Source: an uncultured Bacteroidales bacterium (GTDB lineage: Bacteria > Bacteroidota > Bacteroidia > Bacteroidales > Bacteroidaceae). From it: 64,000 nucleotides of DNA. Below, piece by piece: positions 24,186 through 34,401 of the stretch (within the stretch, counting starts at the first letter, position 1; each line of letters begins with the position of its first letter). Position numbers and translations under genes: made by a program. Location of the stretch: positions 1 to 64,000 of the forward strand of contig CADCIQ010000035.1 in the NCBI GenBank assembly GCA_902801425.1. The letters are read 5' to 3'. The notes under the pieces are model-generated. The model was not told the DNA's origin, did not search any database, and worked only from the letters and a program-made list of their open reading frames with translations.

Positions 24186-27100
24186 ATGACAAAAAAACTG
24201 AAAGAGATGTTAGGTCTTGCCATGCGCAGGATATCGTCAAAGACTTCGGTTCTTGTTTTGCTTATGATGGTATTGACAATGCCGGCATTTGCTCAGGACC
24301 TCGTCAAGGGTCTGGTTGTTGACAACAACGGCGATGCGGTCATTGGTGCGACTATCCAGCAGAAGGGCAACAAGCAGAATGCAACCATTACCGACCTCGA
24401 TGGTAATTTCACATTGAAAATGCCAGACGGTAAGGGTACGTTAATTGTGTCCTATGTCGGCATGAAAGAAAAGGAAGTAAAGGTTTCTTCCGACAAACTG
24501 AACAAGATTACCTTGGAGGAAGACGATTCCCAGCTTGAGGAACTCGTTGTAGTTGGTTACGGCCAGCAGAAGAAGGCATCGTTGACAGGTGCCATCACGC
24601 AGACGACTGGTGAGGTCCTTGAGCGTGCCGCAGGTATCGGTAGTGTGGGTGCAGCCCTTACCGGTAACCTTCCTGGTGTTGTAACTATTGCTTCAACAGG
24701 TCAGCCAGGTGAGGAAGATCCACGTATTTTCATCCGTGGTGCAGCTGCCTGGGGAGATGAAGACGCTCAGCCACTCATCCTTGTGGATGGTGTAAAGCGT
24801 GAAATCAAGTCTGTAGATATCACTTCTGTGGCAACGGTCTCAGTATTGAAGGATGCATCCGCTACAGCCATCTATGGTGTGGAGGGTGCTAACGGCGTTA
24901 TCCTTATCACCACAAAGCGTGGTCAGGAGGGTAAGGCAAGAATCGACGTAGGCTTCAACGCTACATTGAAGGCTGTGTCAAAGCTCCCACGTAAGTACGA
25001 TGCATACGATGCCTATATGCTTCGCAATCAGGCTATCGAGCATGAGCTTGCCTTGGGGCAAAGTTCATGGGCATTCTATCGTCCACAGACATTCATAAAT
25101 AATTTCCGCAATCAGGATCATACTGTAGTTGCTAACAAAGATGCCGCTGGTAACTACCTTGGCGACTACAGTCAGGCTGATCGTTATCCGAATGTTGACT
25201 GGCAGGAAGAGATGTTCAAGGATTTCGCATTGTCATACAATACTAACCTTAATATCTCAGGTGGTACAAGGTTCGTAAAATATTTCGTAGCATTCGACTA
25301 TCAAAACGAAGGCGATATGACAAAGGTCTGGGAAAACCATCAGGGTTATGAGGGCGGTTATACATACAACCGTCTGAACGTGCGTTCAAACCTTGACTTC
25401 CAGATTACCAAAACAACAATGTTCAAGGTGAACCTTGCAGGTTCAAATGCTCAGCAGAAGACTCCACGTTATTATTATGGTAATAATGGTGAATGGTTCC
25501 AGCAGCAGAACTGGGCAGGTGCATACGGCATGGCTCCAAACCTCTTCCCTGTTCAGTTCTCTGACGGTTCATGGGGTTACTATCCATTGGTTTCAAATAT
25601 CGCGAACTCTCCAAGGAACGTAGCAAATACTGGTTATGAGCTGAAGACCATTACCCGTACCTTCACCGACTTCTCTCTTGAACAGAACTTCGATTTCATA
25701 ACAAAGGGCTTGATAGCACGCGCTACAATCTCATGGGATAACCAGTTCGATGAGGAAGGTCGTGGTATTTCTGACCAGCACAAGACAAAAAATGCTTATA
25801 TGCTTCCAGAGGATGGAATACTTCGTCCCGAGAATCAAGTTAATGAGAAAACAGGTTTTGACTTCTATGAAAGCCGTGACTGGGCCTCTGAAGGTGGTAG
25901 GGTTGGTAAGACATCACGTGCAACTGAAATGTCGCTCCAGCTCTTCTGGGCTCGTCAGTTCGGAGATCATAACGTAAGTGCAATGGGTAACGTGAAGCGT
26001 CGTAGTGATGCCTGGGGTGCTGAACTCGAGAATCGTCGTGAGGACTGGGTATATCGTCTTACATACGACTATATCAGCAGATATTTCCTTGAGACCAACG
26101 GAGCTTACAACGGTTCACAGAAGTTCTCTCCTGAAAACCGTTTCGCCTTCTTCTTCTCAGGAAGTGGTGCATGGCTTATTTCAGAAGAGCCATTTATGAA
26201 GTGGCTCAAGGATAAGCGAATTATTGATATGCTCAAGTTCCGTGCCTCTTATGGTGAGGTAGGTGATGATAAAGGTGGTACACGCTTTGCTCATGTCGGT
26301 GACTGGGCAATAGTGCAGCGTACAGAGAATAATGTTCCTACAGATCAGAAATTCCCTCTTTCTCTTGATGGTAGCAAGAGTCCATTCCTTAGCTATTATG
26401 AAAAAAACATTGCTTGTCCAGAACTCCGTTGGGCAACTGTGAAGAAAAAGAACTTTGCTATTGACTATGCATTCCTTGGCGGTATGTTTGCTGGTAGCTT
26501 CGACTACTTCATTGATGACCGTGAGGAAATCTATATTAGAGGTAAAGACCGTACAATTCCTTCATACTATGGTGTAAAGAATAAGCCGGATATCAATAAG
26601 GGTATAATGAGAAACTATGGTTTCGAGTTAGAGCTTCGTTTCAACAAGGTTCTTGAGAACGGCATGCGTTTCTGGGCTAACACCAACTATACATTCGCTC
26701 GCAACGAGATCAAGTTGAAGGATGACCCTGCATTGATACCAAGCTACCGCAAGGCAGAGGGCTATGCTCAGGATCAGTATCGTTCTTATATTGACAACGG
26801 CTTCATCAGTACTTACGATGAACTATACAGTACTCCAGAGCGTGATTCTAATGACGATCAGGTGCTCATTGGTGACCACTATATCGTTGACTTCAATGGT
26901 GACGGTATGGTAACTAAAAATGATGAGGCTCCTGTCGGCTATTCCAAGACCCCAGAGCATACCTATAATGCTACAATCGGTTGGGAGTGGAAAGGATGGA
27001 GTATGTTCGCTCAGTTCTATGGTGCCTCAGGTGTAACCCGTGATGTAGGTCTTACATCATTCAGTAACAAACTCCTTACAGTATTCGATAACGGTACTTG

Positions 27101-27416
27101 GTGGAATACAGAGGACAAGGGTGGTGACGTGGTTGTTCCACGCTTCACTACACAGGTTTCTTATAACGACGGTACACAGTTCCTCTACGACGGTTCATAT
27201 TTCCGACTCAAAAACGTGGAGGTTGCCTATACATGGACTAAGGGTTGGATTAAGAAGATCGGTTTCTCAAGTCTTAAGCTTTATCTTAATGGTAATAACC
27301 TCTTCCTTATCACAAAGATGCCTGATGACCGTGAGAGTAACTACCAATTCAGCGGTGGCGGTGGTGCCTACCCAACAGCCAGACGTTATAACATCGGATT
27401 CAAGCTTTATATGTAA
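24186..27416 (+). CDS. SusC/RagA-family outer-membrane glycan transporter, first copy
   Basis: This protein is 1076 aa from ATG 24186. An in-frame GTG at 24111 is open, but the signal peptide begins at 24186: basic start, hydrophobic core, cleavage after MPAFAQ. Next come a carboxypeptidase-like regulatory domain (about 40-120, 'VKGLVVDNNGDAVIGATI'), the SusC motif 'EELVVVGYGQQKKASLTGAI', a plug ('IFIRGAAAW...ILVDGVKRE...VLKDASATAIYGVEGANGVILITTK') and a beta-barrel ending in FKLYM. It imports oligosaccharides with the SusD protein encoded next. In gene order this is the XusA position of the Prevotella xylan system. Confidence 0.93.
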   Translation: MTKKLKEMLGLAMRRISSKTSVLVLLMMVLTMPAFAQDLVKGLVVDNNGDAVIGATIQQKGNKQNATITDLDGNFTLKMPDGKGTLIVSYVGMKEKEVKVSSDKLNKITLEEDDSQLEELVVVGYGQQKKASLTGAITQTTGEVLERAAGIGSVGAALTGNLPGVVTIASTGQPGEEDPRIFIRGAAAWGDEDAQPLILVDGVKREIKSVDITSVATVSVLKDASATAIYGVEGANGVILITTKRGQEGKARIDVGFNATLKAVSKLPRKYDAYDAYMLRNQAIEHELALGQSSWAFYRPQTFINNFRNQDHTVVANKDAAGNYLGDYSQADRYPNVDWQEEMFKDFALSYNTNLNISGGTRFVKYFVAFDYQNEGDMTKVWENHQGYEGGYTYNRLNVRSNLDFQITKTTMFKVNLAGSNAQQKTPRYYYGNNGEWFQQQNWAGAYGMAPNLFPVQFSDGSWGYYPLVSNIANSPRNVANTGYELKTITRTFTDFSLEQNFDFITKGLIARATISWDNQFDEEGRGISDQHKTKNAYMLPEDGILRPENQVNEKTGFDFYESRDWASEGGRVGKTSRATEMSLQLFWARQFGDHNVSAMGNVKRRSDAWGAELENRREDWVYRLTYDYISRYFLETNGAYNGSQKFSPENRFAFFFSGSGAWLISEEPFMKWLKDKRIIDMLKFRASYGEVGDDKGGTRFAHVGDWAIVQRTENNVPTDQKFPLSLDGSKSPFLSYYEKNIACPELRWATVKKKNFAIDYAFLGGMFAGSFDYFIDDREEIYIRGKDRTIPSYYGVKNKPDINKGIMRNYGFELELRFNKVLENGMRFWANTNYTFARNEIKLKDDPALIPSYRKAEGYAQDQYRSYIDNGFISTYDELYSTPERDSNDDQVLIGDHYIVDFNGDGMVTKNDEAPVGYSKTPEHTYNATIGWEWKGWSMFAQFYGASGVTRDVGLTSFSNKLLTVFDNGTWWNTEDKGGDVVVPRFTTQVSYNDGTQFLYDGSYFRLKNVEVAYTWTKGWIKKIGFSSLKLYLNGNNLFLITKMPDDRESNYQFSGGGGAYPTARRYNIGFKLYM

Positions 27417-27505
27417 AGTTTAGAGTTTAGGGCTTATAGGTAATTCGAAACTTGCTTTAGCTTGTTGAGCTTTAGCGAAAAATTAGTAATTCGTAATTGA
27501 AAGAA

Positions 27506-29548
27506 ATGAAATATTATAACAACATAAAATCCCTTTTGTTCGGTTCGCTGCTCCTTATGGCTGGTAGTGCATCCTTGACATCATGTAAGGAATGGCTCGA
27601 TAAGGATCCAGAGGCTATTGTTTCGGAGGATGAGGCATTCAAGAACTTCCGTAACTTCCAGGGATTTATAGAGGAAATATATGACTGCGTTCCTGACAAG
27701 GAGAAAGTAAACTATTGTACCTCATGGAATTTTGGAGACGATGCCGTTCATAACCCTGAGGGCTATGCACACATGGATCATCAGGTTGACCTTGGCAACT
27801 ATCGTGATGTGTGGAGCAATGGTCAGTGCTGGTTGGATGGTTCAGGTACCGGTGGAAACAGGGAGGAAAGATTTTCTCTCTGGAAGGGTGGCTGGTACTC
27901 AATCCGTAAGTGTAATCTTGGTATTTCAAAGATAAAGACTCTTGTCGGTACAGATGAAGAGCGTGACCTGTTGCTCGGACAGTTGTATTTCTTCCGTGCA
28001 TGGTATCATTTTGAAATGATATGCTATTTTGGTGGTCTTCCATACGTTGACGAGGCTTTCGACTCAAAGAACATCCCAGAGCTTCCTCGCCTTTCTTTCC
28101 AGGAATGTGCTAACCGCTGTGCAGAAGACTTTGAGAAGGCATATCAGCTTCTTCCTATGGACTGGGACGAGACACTTGCTGGTAAGCAGCATTATAATAA
28201 GAATGATCTCCGTATAAATAAGATCATGGCTCTCTGCTATCTTGGTAAGTGCTATCTTTGGGCCGGCTCTCCTCTTATGAAAGAGTTCGAGAAGACTAAG
28301 AATGGTGGTGCTGCCCAGCTTCTGGGTGCAAGCTCAAATGGCAAGACATACGACTATGACGTAGAATATTGCAGAAAGGCTGCCGATGCTTTGGGTAAGG
28401 TGCTTGAAATGGTAGGCAGAGGCCAGTGCCGCTATAAGCTTGCTGAGTTCAAGTATATCAACATCTACGATCACGAGTGTGAGGAACCAGATGACTTGAA
28501 CAGCTATTCTGCCATCTTCTATACACACAAGAAGAGCTGGAAAATGCCAGGCGCTGATGAGGCTATCTTCCGTGGTATGTATCCAGGAGCAAACTCAGCC
28601 AACTGGAACTGCGCTAAGATCTTCGGTCCTAAGGTTGCCGGTCTTGTGGAGCATGACAATATCATTCACCACCCAACGGCTAACCTCATCGACCAGTACG
28701 GTATGTCTAACGGTCAGCCTATTTACATCGTAAAGAACGGTCAGTATGTTTTGAATCCAGAATCAGGCTGGGATCCTACCCATCCTTACAAGAACCGTGA
28801 CCCACGTTTCTATCACGATATCGTATTCGACGGTTTCCACTATGTTCTCCAGACAGAGAACCTTAATTCTGAGCAGAAGAAGCTTGAATATTGTTCACTT
28901 TATACAGGTGGCGCAATGCGTGCTGTTGACAATGGAAGTAGCACAGGCTACTTCATCCAGAAGCTCGTTCCTCACCAGTGTAACATAGGTGACAAGTGGT
29001 ATGAGTGGGATCATCAATTCCAGGCATACATTCCTTACCTCCGTCTTGCTGATGTCTATCTGATGTATGCAGAGGCACAGGGCGTAGTTGGTGGTCCTAA
29101 GTCAACTTCAAGCACTACCTCTTTGACAGCCGTAGGTGCAATCAATGCACTTCGTGATCGTGTGAACTCAGACGATTACCCAATGGAGCATGTTCCTGCA
29201 AACTTCCTTGACACCAAGGAGCACTTCCTTGATGAGGTTCGTCGTGAGCGTGCCGTAGAGCTTGCATTTGAGGGATTCCGTTGGTGCGACCTTCAGCGTT
29301 GGCTCCTCCTTACAGAGGCTCCTTACACAGAGAAATACTCTCATGAGTTTGAGCGTATGGAGGATGATTCTTGGTATTTTGATTCCAAGTCTCGTGAGCC
29401 AAAGCATGATCCAAAGGATGCACAGGTTGCTAACTTCCGTAAGAAGGAGCTTATCACCCGTCATTTTGACTCAAGACACTATTGGTTCCCGCTTCCTGAC
29501 AACGACGTCTATTTATATAAGGAATTCCCACAGAATCCGGGATGGTAA
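27506..29548 (+). CDS. SusD/RagB-family glycan-binding lipoprotein, first copy
   Basis: This protein is 680 aa from ATG 27506; the frame is open from a TTG nine bases earlier. It has a lipoprotein signal (ASLTSC|KEW), SusD-type TPR helices and the conserved C-terminal signature of the family ('YLRLADVYLMYAEA', 'VRRERAVELAFEGFRWCDLQRW'). It is a cell-surface lid on the SusC barrel and binds the polysaccharide. It lies 89 bp after the first susC; that gap has TAATTCG-type repeat words. It corresponds to the XusB position. Confidence 0.93.
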   Translation: MKYYNNIKSLLFGSLLLMAGSASLTSCKEWLDKDPEAIVSEDEAFKNFRNFQGFIEEIYDCVPDKEKVNYCTSWNFGDDAVHNPEGYAHMDHQVDLGNYRDVWSNGQCWLDGSGTGGNREERFSLWKGGWYSIRKCNLGISKIKTLVGTDEERDLLLGQLYFFRAWYHFEMICYFGGLPYVDEAFDSKNIPELPRLSFQECANRCAEDFEKAYQLLPMDWDETLAGKQHYNKNDLRINKIMALCYLGKCYLWAGSPLMKEFEKTKNGGAAQLLGASSNGKTYDYDVEYCRKAADALGKVLEMVGRGQCRYKLAEFKYINIYDHECEEPDDLNSYSAIFYTHKKSWKMPGADEAIFRGMYPGANSANWNCAKIFGPKVAGLVEHDNIIHHPTANLIDQYGMSNGQPIYIVKNGQYVLNPESGWDPTHPYKNRDPRFYHDIVFDGFHYVLQTENLNSEQKKLEYCSLYTGGAMRAVDNGSSTGYFIQKLVPHQCNIGDKWYEWDHQFQAYIPYLRLADVYLMYAEAQGVVGGPKSTSSTTSLTAVGAINALRDRVNSDDYPMEHVPANFLDTKEHFLDEVRRERAVELAFEGFRWCDLQRWLLLTEAPYTEKYSHEFERMEDDSWYFDSKSREPKHDPKDAQVANFRKKELITRHFDSRHYWFPLPDNDVYLYKEFPQNPGW

Positions 29549-29586
29549 TGGCAAATGCAATTGAAAATTGAAAATTGAAAATTTTT

Positions 29587-32514
29587 ATGAAGAATAAAAA
29601 AACAAATATATTACTCCTTGCCTTGCTCGCTGCTTCGCCTCTGACGGTCAATGCCCAGACCGCAGATGCAGCTGATACCATCACGGCTAAAAAGAAGGTT
29701 CATGTGGCTTTCCGCGACAAGGATGCTGACCAACTCCTTGGAGGCATTTCCTATATTGATATGGAAGAGCTTCAGAAGAAGGATCACACCGCAAACAGCC
29801 TTGACGATCTGTTTGGTCTTGTCGGTGGATGGAACGGTAGCAACCTCTGGGGTATGGATAATAACCGTCTTGACACTAACGATGATAGCGACCTTCCGCT
29901 CGTTATCATCGACGGCGTGAAGCGTCCTTCAAACAACGTGCTTCCTTCAGAGATTGAGCAGATTACATTCCTCAAGGGAGCACAGGCAGTTGTGCTCTAT
30001 GGTGCAAGGGCAGTAAAGGGTGCTATCCTCATCACCACAAAGCGTAGTAAGGTTGACGGTCTTCAGATTACAGCAAATGCCAATACTGGTTGGCATGTAG
30101 CAAAGTCATTCCCTGAGTATCTTGGCTCAGCTGAATACATGACACTCTATAATGAGGCACGTGTGAACGATGGACTCTCTACAAAATATACCCAGCAGGA
30201 CATCTATAATCATGCCTCCGGTCAGAATCCTTATCGTTATCCAAATGTAAACTACTATTCAGACGAGTATCTCCGTAAGGCATACAACCGTTCTGAGGGT
30301 ACTTTGGAGATTCAGGGTGGTGGTCAGCGTGCACATTTCTATACTAACATCAACTACTATCGCATTGAGGATCTTCTGAACTTCGGTCCTGCAAAGGATA
30401 ACTACAAAGACCGTTTCAGCGTGCGCGGTAATGTGGATCTCGTTGTAAACAAGCAGGTCAAGGGATTTGCAAATGCAAGTGCCACATTCTATAATGAAAA
30501 TAAAAACAAGGGTGATTTCTGGGGTGAGGCTGCTACCATGCATCCTAACTACCCTGAAAATGCTGCACCATTGATTTCTATTGACATGGTTGACCCAAAT
30601 GCTACCAAGGCTCTTGACATTCTTGGCAAGTCAGTCAATCTTCTCGACGGAAAGTATTTCCCTGGTGGTACGAGGGAAACGGATCATAATGCCATTGCTG
30701 ATTGCTATTTCGGTGGTAAGACAACAGCCGTAAGCCGTCAGTTCCAGTTTGATGCAGGTATCCTCTACGATATGGATAAGTTCGTAAAGGGCTTGTCATT
30801 CAAGACTCAGTTTGCCATTGACTATGCTGCAAGCTACGATTACGGCTATGATAATGACTATGCTGTGTTCTATCCTACATGGAGTAACTATAATGGTAAG
30901 GATGCTATCGTAGGTCTTACCCAGTATAACGATGAGAAGATTGCAGGTCACATGGTTATGAGCAATGGTCGGTATCGTCAGACAATCAGCTGGAATGGTC
31001 ATTTTGACTATGACCATACCTTTGACAACAAGCATCATGTTACTGGTATGCTGCTTGGAAATATGTTTACCACAACAGCCAGCGGTGAGTACCATCGCTA
31101 TGCAAGTGGCAACCTTGGTCTTCAGGGTGGCTATGACTATATGGGCCGCTATTTTGCGGAATTTGCTCTTGCAGGTGTTCATTCTGCACGTCTTCCGAAG
31201 GGAAACCGTGAGGCTATCTCTCCTTCATTCACCATAGGCTGGAATGCCAAAAAGGAGAATTTCTTGAAGGATGTCAAGGCTATTGACAATCTGATGGTCA
31301 GCGCATCATACAGCAACCTGAACGAGGATATTGATATCTATACAATAGTTAAAAAAGATAACGATAGGATCAAGTACTACTATAACTATGACGCATTGTG
31401 GGAGACTGATGGTAGTGGTTTCTCATGGAATGATGGCGTTAGCACAGATCGTACTACTTCTACATCAGGTAGCAACCCTGTTCTCGATTTCATTCATCGT
31501 AAGGAGTTCTCTGTAAGTCTCCGTGGCTCATTCCTCAACAAGTTGATTACCACAGACCTTACATTCTTCAACACAGATATGTCTGGCTATATTAACCAGG
31601 AACCAACTGACTTCCCTTCACACTTGCAGGGTAGTAGTTCGTTCATGCCAGCAATCAACAATGGTGTGAATACCCGTAGGGGTATAGACTTCAGCGTTAC
31701 TGCTCAGAAACAGTTTGGTCAGGTTCATGCAACTCTTGGTGTAGTTGGAACATATCTCTATACAAACGTCAAGAAGTATGACGAGCTTGTGGAAGAGGAA
31801 TACCGTAGGGCAGAGGGACGTCCTGTTGATGCTCTTTGGGGCTATAATTGTCAAGGTTTCTATTCAAATGATGACTTTGATATCACCCAGAATGCTGACG
31901 GTTCCCTGAAGTATGCCTTGAAGAAAGGACTTCCGGTTCCTTCTATCGGTGGTATGATTCGTCCTGGTGACCTGAAGTATGAGGATGTAAACCACGATAA
32001 TATCATCAGCAAAGAGGATAGAGTATGTCTTGGTAAGGACGGAACTTATGGTGCTCCTCTTACTCTTGGTCTGAACATTACTCTCAAGTACAAGAACTTT
32101 ACTCTCTTCATGCTTGGTTCAGGCGAGTTCGGTGCTAAGAGTATGAAGAACTACAGCTCATATTATTATATGAGTGGTGACGACAAGTACTCTGTCTTTG
32201 CGTATGGTCGCTGGACTCCTGAGACTGCTGAGACCGCAACTCATCCACGACTGAGCACAATGACTTCAATGCATAATAGCGCATCATCAACCTTCTGGCT
32301 GTATAGTACAAATAATTTCAGACTTGACAAGGTACAGCTTACCTACGATTTCCCTGAGAAGATGTTGAATGGTAAGGTTGTGAAGGCTCTTTCTGTATAT
32401 TTCTATGCAAATGACCTGTTCACTATTGCTAAGGAACATAAACTGTTGGATTTGAACGTAGGTTATGAGCCTCAGACCCGTTTCTATAATCTTGGTGTCA
32501 AGGTAACCCTCTAA
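29587..32514 (+). CDS. SusC-like outer-membrane transporter, second copy, short N-terminus
   Basis: This protein is 975 aa from ATG 29587 (the frame opens at TTG 29575). It has a signal peptide (…PLTVNAQ). Unlike the first SusC it lacks the carboxypeptidase-like domain and passes almost directly into the plug ('LPLVIIDGVKRPSNNVLPSEIEQITFLKGAQAVVLYGARAVKGAILITTKR'). The barrel ends in VKVTL. It pairs with the susD that follows 22 bp later. This is the XusC position, where related xylan systems also have a second, shorter SusC. Confidence 0.92.
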   Translation: MKNKKTNILLLALLAASPLTVNAQTADAADTITAKKKVHVAFRDKDADQLLGGISYIDMEELQKKDHTANSLDDLFGLVGGWNGSNLWGMDNNRLDTNDDSDLPLVIIDGVKRPSNNVLPSEIEQITFLKGAQAVVLYGARAVKGAILITTKRSKVDGLQITANANTGWHVAKSFPEYLGSAEYMTLYNEARVNDGLSTKYTQQDIYNHASGQNPYRYPNVNYYSDEYLRKAYNRSEGTLEIQGGGQRAHFYTNINYYRIEDLLNFGPAKDNYKDRFSVRGNVDLVVNKQVKGFANASATFYNENKNKGDFWGEAATMHPNYPENAAPLISIDMVDPNATKALDILGKSVNLLDGKYFPGGTRETDHNAIADCYFGGKTTAVSRQFQFDAGILYDMDKFVKGLSFKTQFAIDYAASYDYGYDNDYAVFYPTWSNYNGKDAIVGLTQYNDEKIAGHMVMSNGRYRQTISWNGHFDYDHTFDNKHHVTGMLLGNMFTTTASGEYHRYASGNLGLQGGYDYMGRYFAEFALAGVHSARLPKGNREAISPSFTIGWNAKKENFLKDVKAIDNLMVSASYSNLNEDIDIYTIVKKDNDRIKYYYNYDALWETDGSGFSWNDGVSTDRTTSTSGSNPVLDFIHRKEFSVSLRGSFLNKLITTDLTFFNTDMSGYINQEPTDFPSHLQGSSSFMPAINNGVNTRRGIDFSVTAQKQFGQVHATLGVVGTYLYTNVKKYDELVEEEYRRAEGRPVDALWGYNCQGFYSNDDFDITQNADGSLKYALKKGLPVPSIGGMIRPGDLKYEDVNHDNIISKEDRVCLGKDGTYGAPLTLGLNITLKYKNFTLFMLGSGEFGAKSMKNYSSYYYMSGDDKYSVFAYGRWTPETAETATHPRLSTMTSMHNSASSTFWLYSTNNFRLDKVQLTYDFPEKMLNGKVVKALSVYFYANDLFTIAKEHKLLDLNVGYEPQTRFYNLGVKVTL

Positions 32515-32536
32515 TTCTAATTGACAATTGAAAATT

Positions 32537-34384
32537 ATGAAGATAAGAAACATTATATTGTATTTCGTAGGATGTCTTGCTTTATGCTCATGTGGCGATA
32601 TGTTTGAGCCTGCAGAGGAAAACAATCGTCCTGAGGAAGCCATGTACGAGGAGTCTAAGTATGCGCATGGTCTGCTGATATATGCATATGAGTGCCTTCC
32701 TTATTATAGAACTTCTAATACTGATGTGGCAACTGATGATGCTACAACCAACTTGATTAGCGGTAATGGTATTGATGCATACTATCATATTGCAACTGGA
32801 GCATGGAGTCCTGATCTTGATCCATTGTCAATGTGGAATACATGTAAGCAGGGTATTCAGCATGCCAACCTCTTCCTTGCAAAGGTTGATACGGTTAAGT
32901 GGGCACTAAGTGCGCCTTCAAAGCAGCAGATGTTCATTGACCGCCTGAAAGGTGAGGCGTATGGTCTTCGTGCCCTCTTCTATTACCATCTCCTTCAGGC
33001 ACATGGAGGCTATGCCGATGACGGCATACTCTATGGCGTGCCATTGCTTACAGAGCCAGAGAACGGAAGTTCTGATTTCAATCAGCCACGCGCTACCTTC
33101 GCTCAGTGCATTCAGCAGATATTTACTGATTGCAATAACGCTATTGCACTTCTCCCACTCAACTATAAAGACGTTAGTACAGAATCTGAGATTCCTGAGA
33201 AGTATCGCCGTCTTGGTGCACAGATAACAGGTTTCAATCTTGTATTTGGTGATAAGGCAAGAAATCTCATTTCAGCGAAGGTTGCCGAGGCTATCAAAGC
33301 ACAGGCAGCCCTTCTTGCTGCAAGTCCTGCTTTCCGTGAGCAGAGCGGTGTTTCATCTGAAGAGGCTGCTATATATTGTGCAAATGTGCTGGAGCATATC
33401 GGTGGTCTTGACGGTATGGATATGACTGGTAGCACATGGTATAAGAACACCAAGCAGATTGATGGTGCTGTGGAAATGGCAGAGATACTCTGGCGTGCTG
33501 ACCGTTCAAAGGATGCAGACCAGGAAGCAAGAAACTATCCGCCAACTCTTGATGGTAAAGGTCGTGTTAATCCTTCACAGAATCTTGTTGATGCATTCCC
33601 TATGCGTAGCGGTAGGCCTATCACAGATCCAAATTCTGGCTATGACCCACAGAACCCATACGCAAACCGTGACCCTCGACTTGACGATGATATCCTTTAT
33701 AACGGTACTACATTCAGGAGAACGGTTATCATAACTGGTACATATCCAAATGAAGATGATAAGGGTTTGAAGACTTTGGATAATATTAATGATAATATTG
33801 AAAAAGGTTCTACACGTACAGGCTATTACCTGAAGAAGCTTCTCCGTAATGATGTAAGCCCATTGTCAAGCTCTCTCATTACTCAGCAGCATATCTATCC
33901 ACGTATTCGCTATACTGAGATCTTCCTTGCTTACGCAGAGGCTGCTAATGATGCATGGGGACCTAAGGCTGATCCTAAGGGCATCGGCTATACTGCATAC
34001 GATGTAATAAAGAAGATTCGTCAGCGTGCAGGACTCGGAAAAGATTTTATGGGCATGGATCTTCCTGAGGGTGACTCATACCTTGAAGAGTGTGCAGCTG
34101 ATCAGACTAAGATGACAGACCTTATCCGCAACGAGCGTCGTATTGAGCTTTGCTTCGAGAACAAGCGTTTCTGGGATCTCCGTCGTTGGCTCTTGCCTCT
34201 CAATGAGCCTGTTAGGGGTATGCAGATTGACTGCTATTCTAATGGTGATATCAAATACACCGTTATTCCTGTTGTGGATGAACGTAAGTTTGACAACTCT
34301 TTCCAGTGCTATGGACCTATTCCAAAGAGTGAGGTCTTGAAGTGGAGTAATCTCAAGCAGAACAGAGGTTGGGAGATATATTGA
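32537..34384 (+). CDS. SusD/RagB-family glycan-binding lipoprotein, second copy
   Basis: This protein is 615 aa from ATG 32537, with lipobox ALCSC|GDM. The SusD core is clear: 'AYGLRALFYYHLLQAHGGY', 'YPRIRYTEIFLAYAEAANDAWG', 'LIRNERRIELCFENKRFWDLRRWLLPL'. It partners the SusC encoded immediately upstream and corresponds to the XusD position. Spacing to the next gene is 17 bp, which implies tight cotranscription. Confidence 0.93.
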   Translation: MKIRNIILYFVGCLALCSCGDMFEPAEENNRPEEAMYEESKYAHGLLIYAYECLPYYRTSNTDVATDDATTNLISGNGIDAYYHIATGAWSPDLDPLSMWNTCKQGIQHANLFLAKVDTVKWALSAPSKQQMFIDRLKGEAYGLRALFYYHLLQAHGGYADDGILYGVPLLTEPENGSSDFNQPRATFAQCIQQIFTDCNNAIALLPLNYKDVSTESEIPEKYRRLGAQITGFNLVFGDKARNLISAKVAEAIKAQAALLAASPAFREQSGVSSEEAAIYCANVLEHIGGLDGMDMTGSTWYKNTKQIDGAVEMAEILWRADRSKDADQEARNYPPTLDGKGRVNPSQNLVDAFPMRSGRPITDPNSGYDPQNPYANRDPRLDDDILYNGTTFRRTVIITGTYPNEDDKGLKTLDNINDNIEKGSTRTGYYLKKLLRNDVSPLSSSLITQQHIYPRIRYTEIFLAYAEAANDAWGPKADPKGIGYTAYDVIKKIRQRAGLGKDFMGMDLPEGDSYLEECAADQTKMTDLIRNERRIELCFENKRFWDLRRWLLPLNEPVRGMQIDCYSNGDIKYTVIPVVDERKFDNSFQCYGPIPKSEVLKWSNLKQNRGWEIY

Positions 34385-34401
34385 TAGAAACAGATAAAAT
34401 T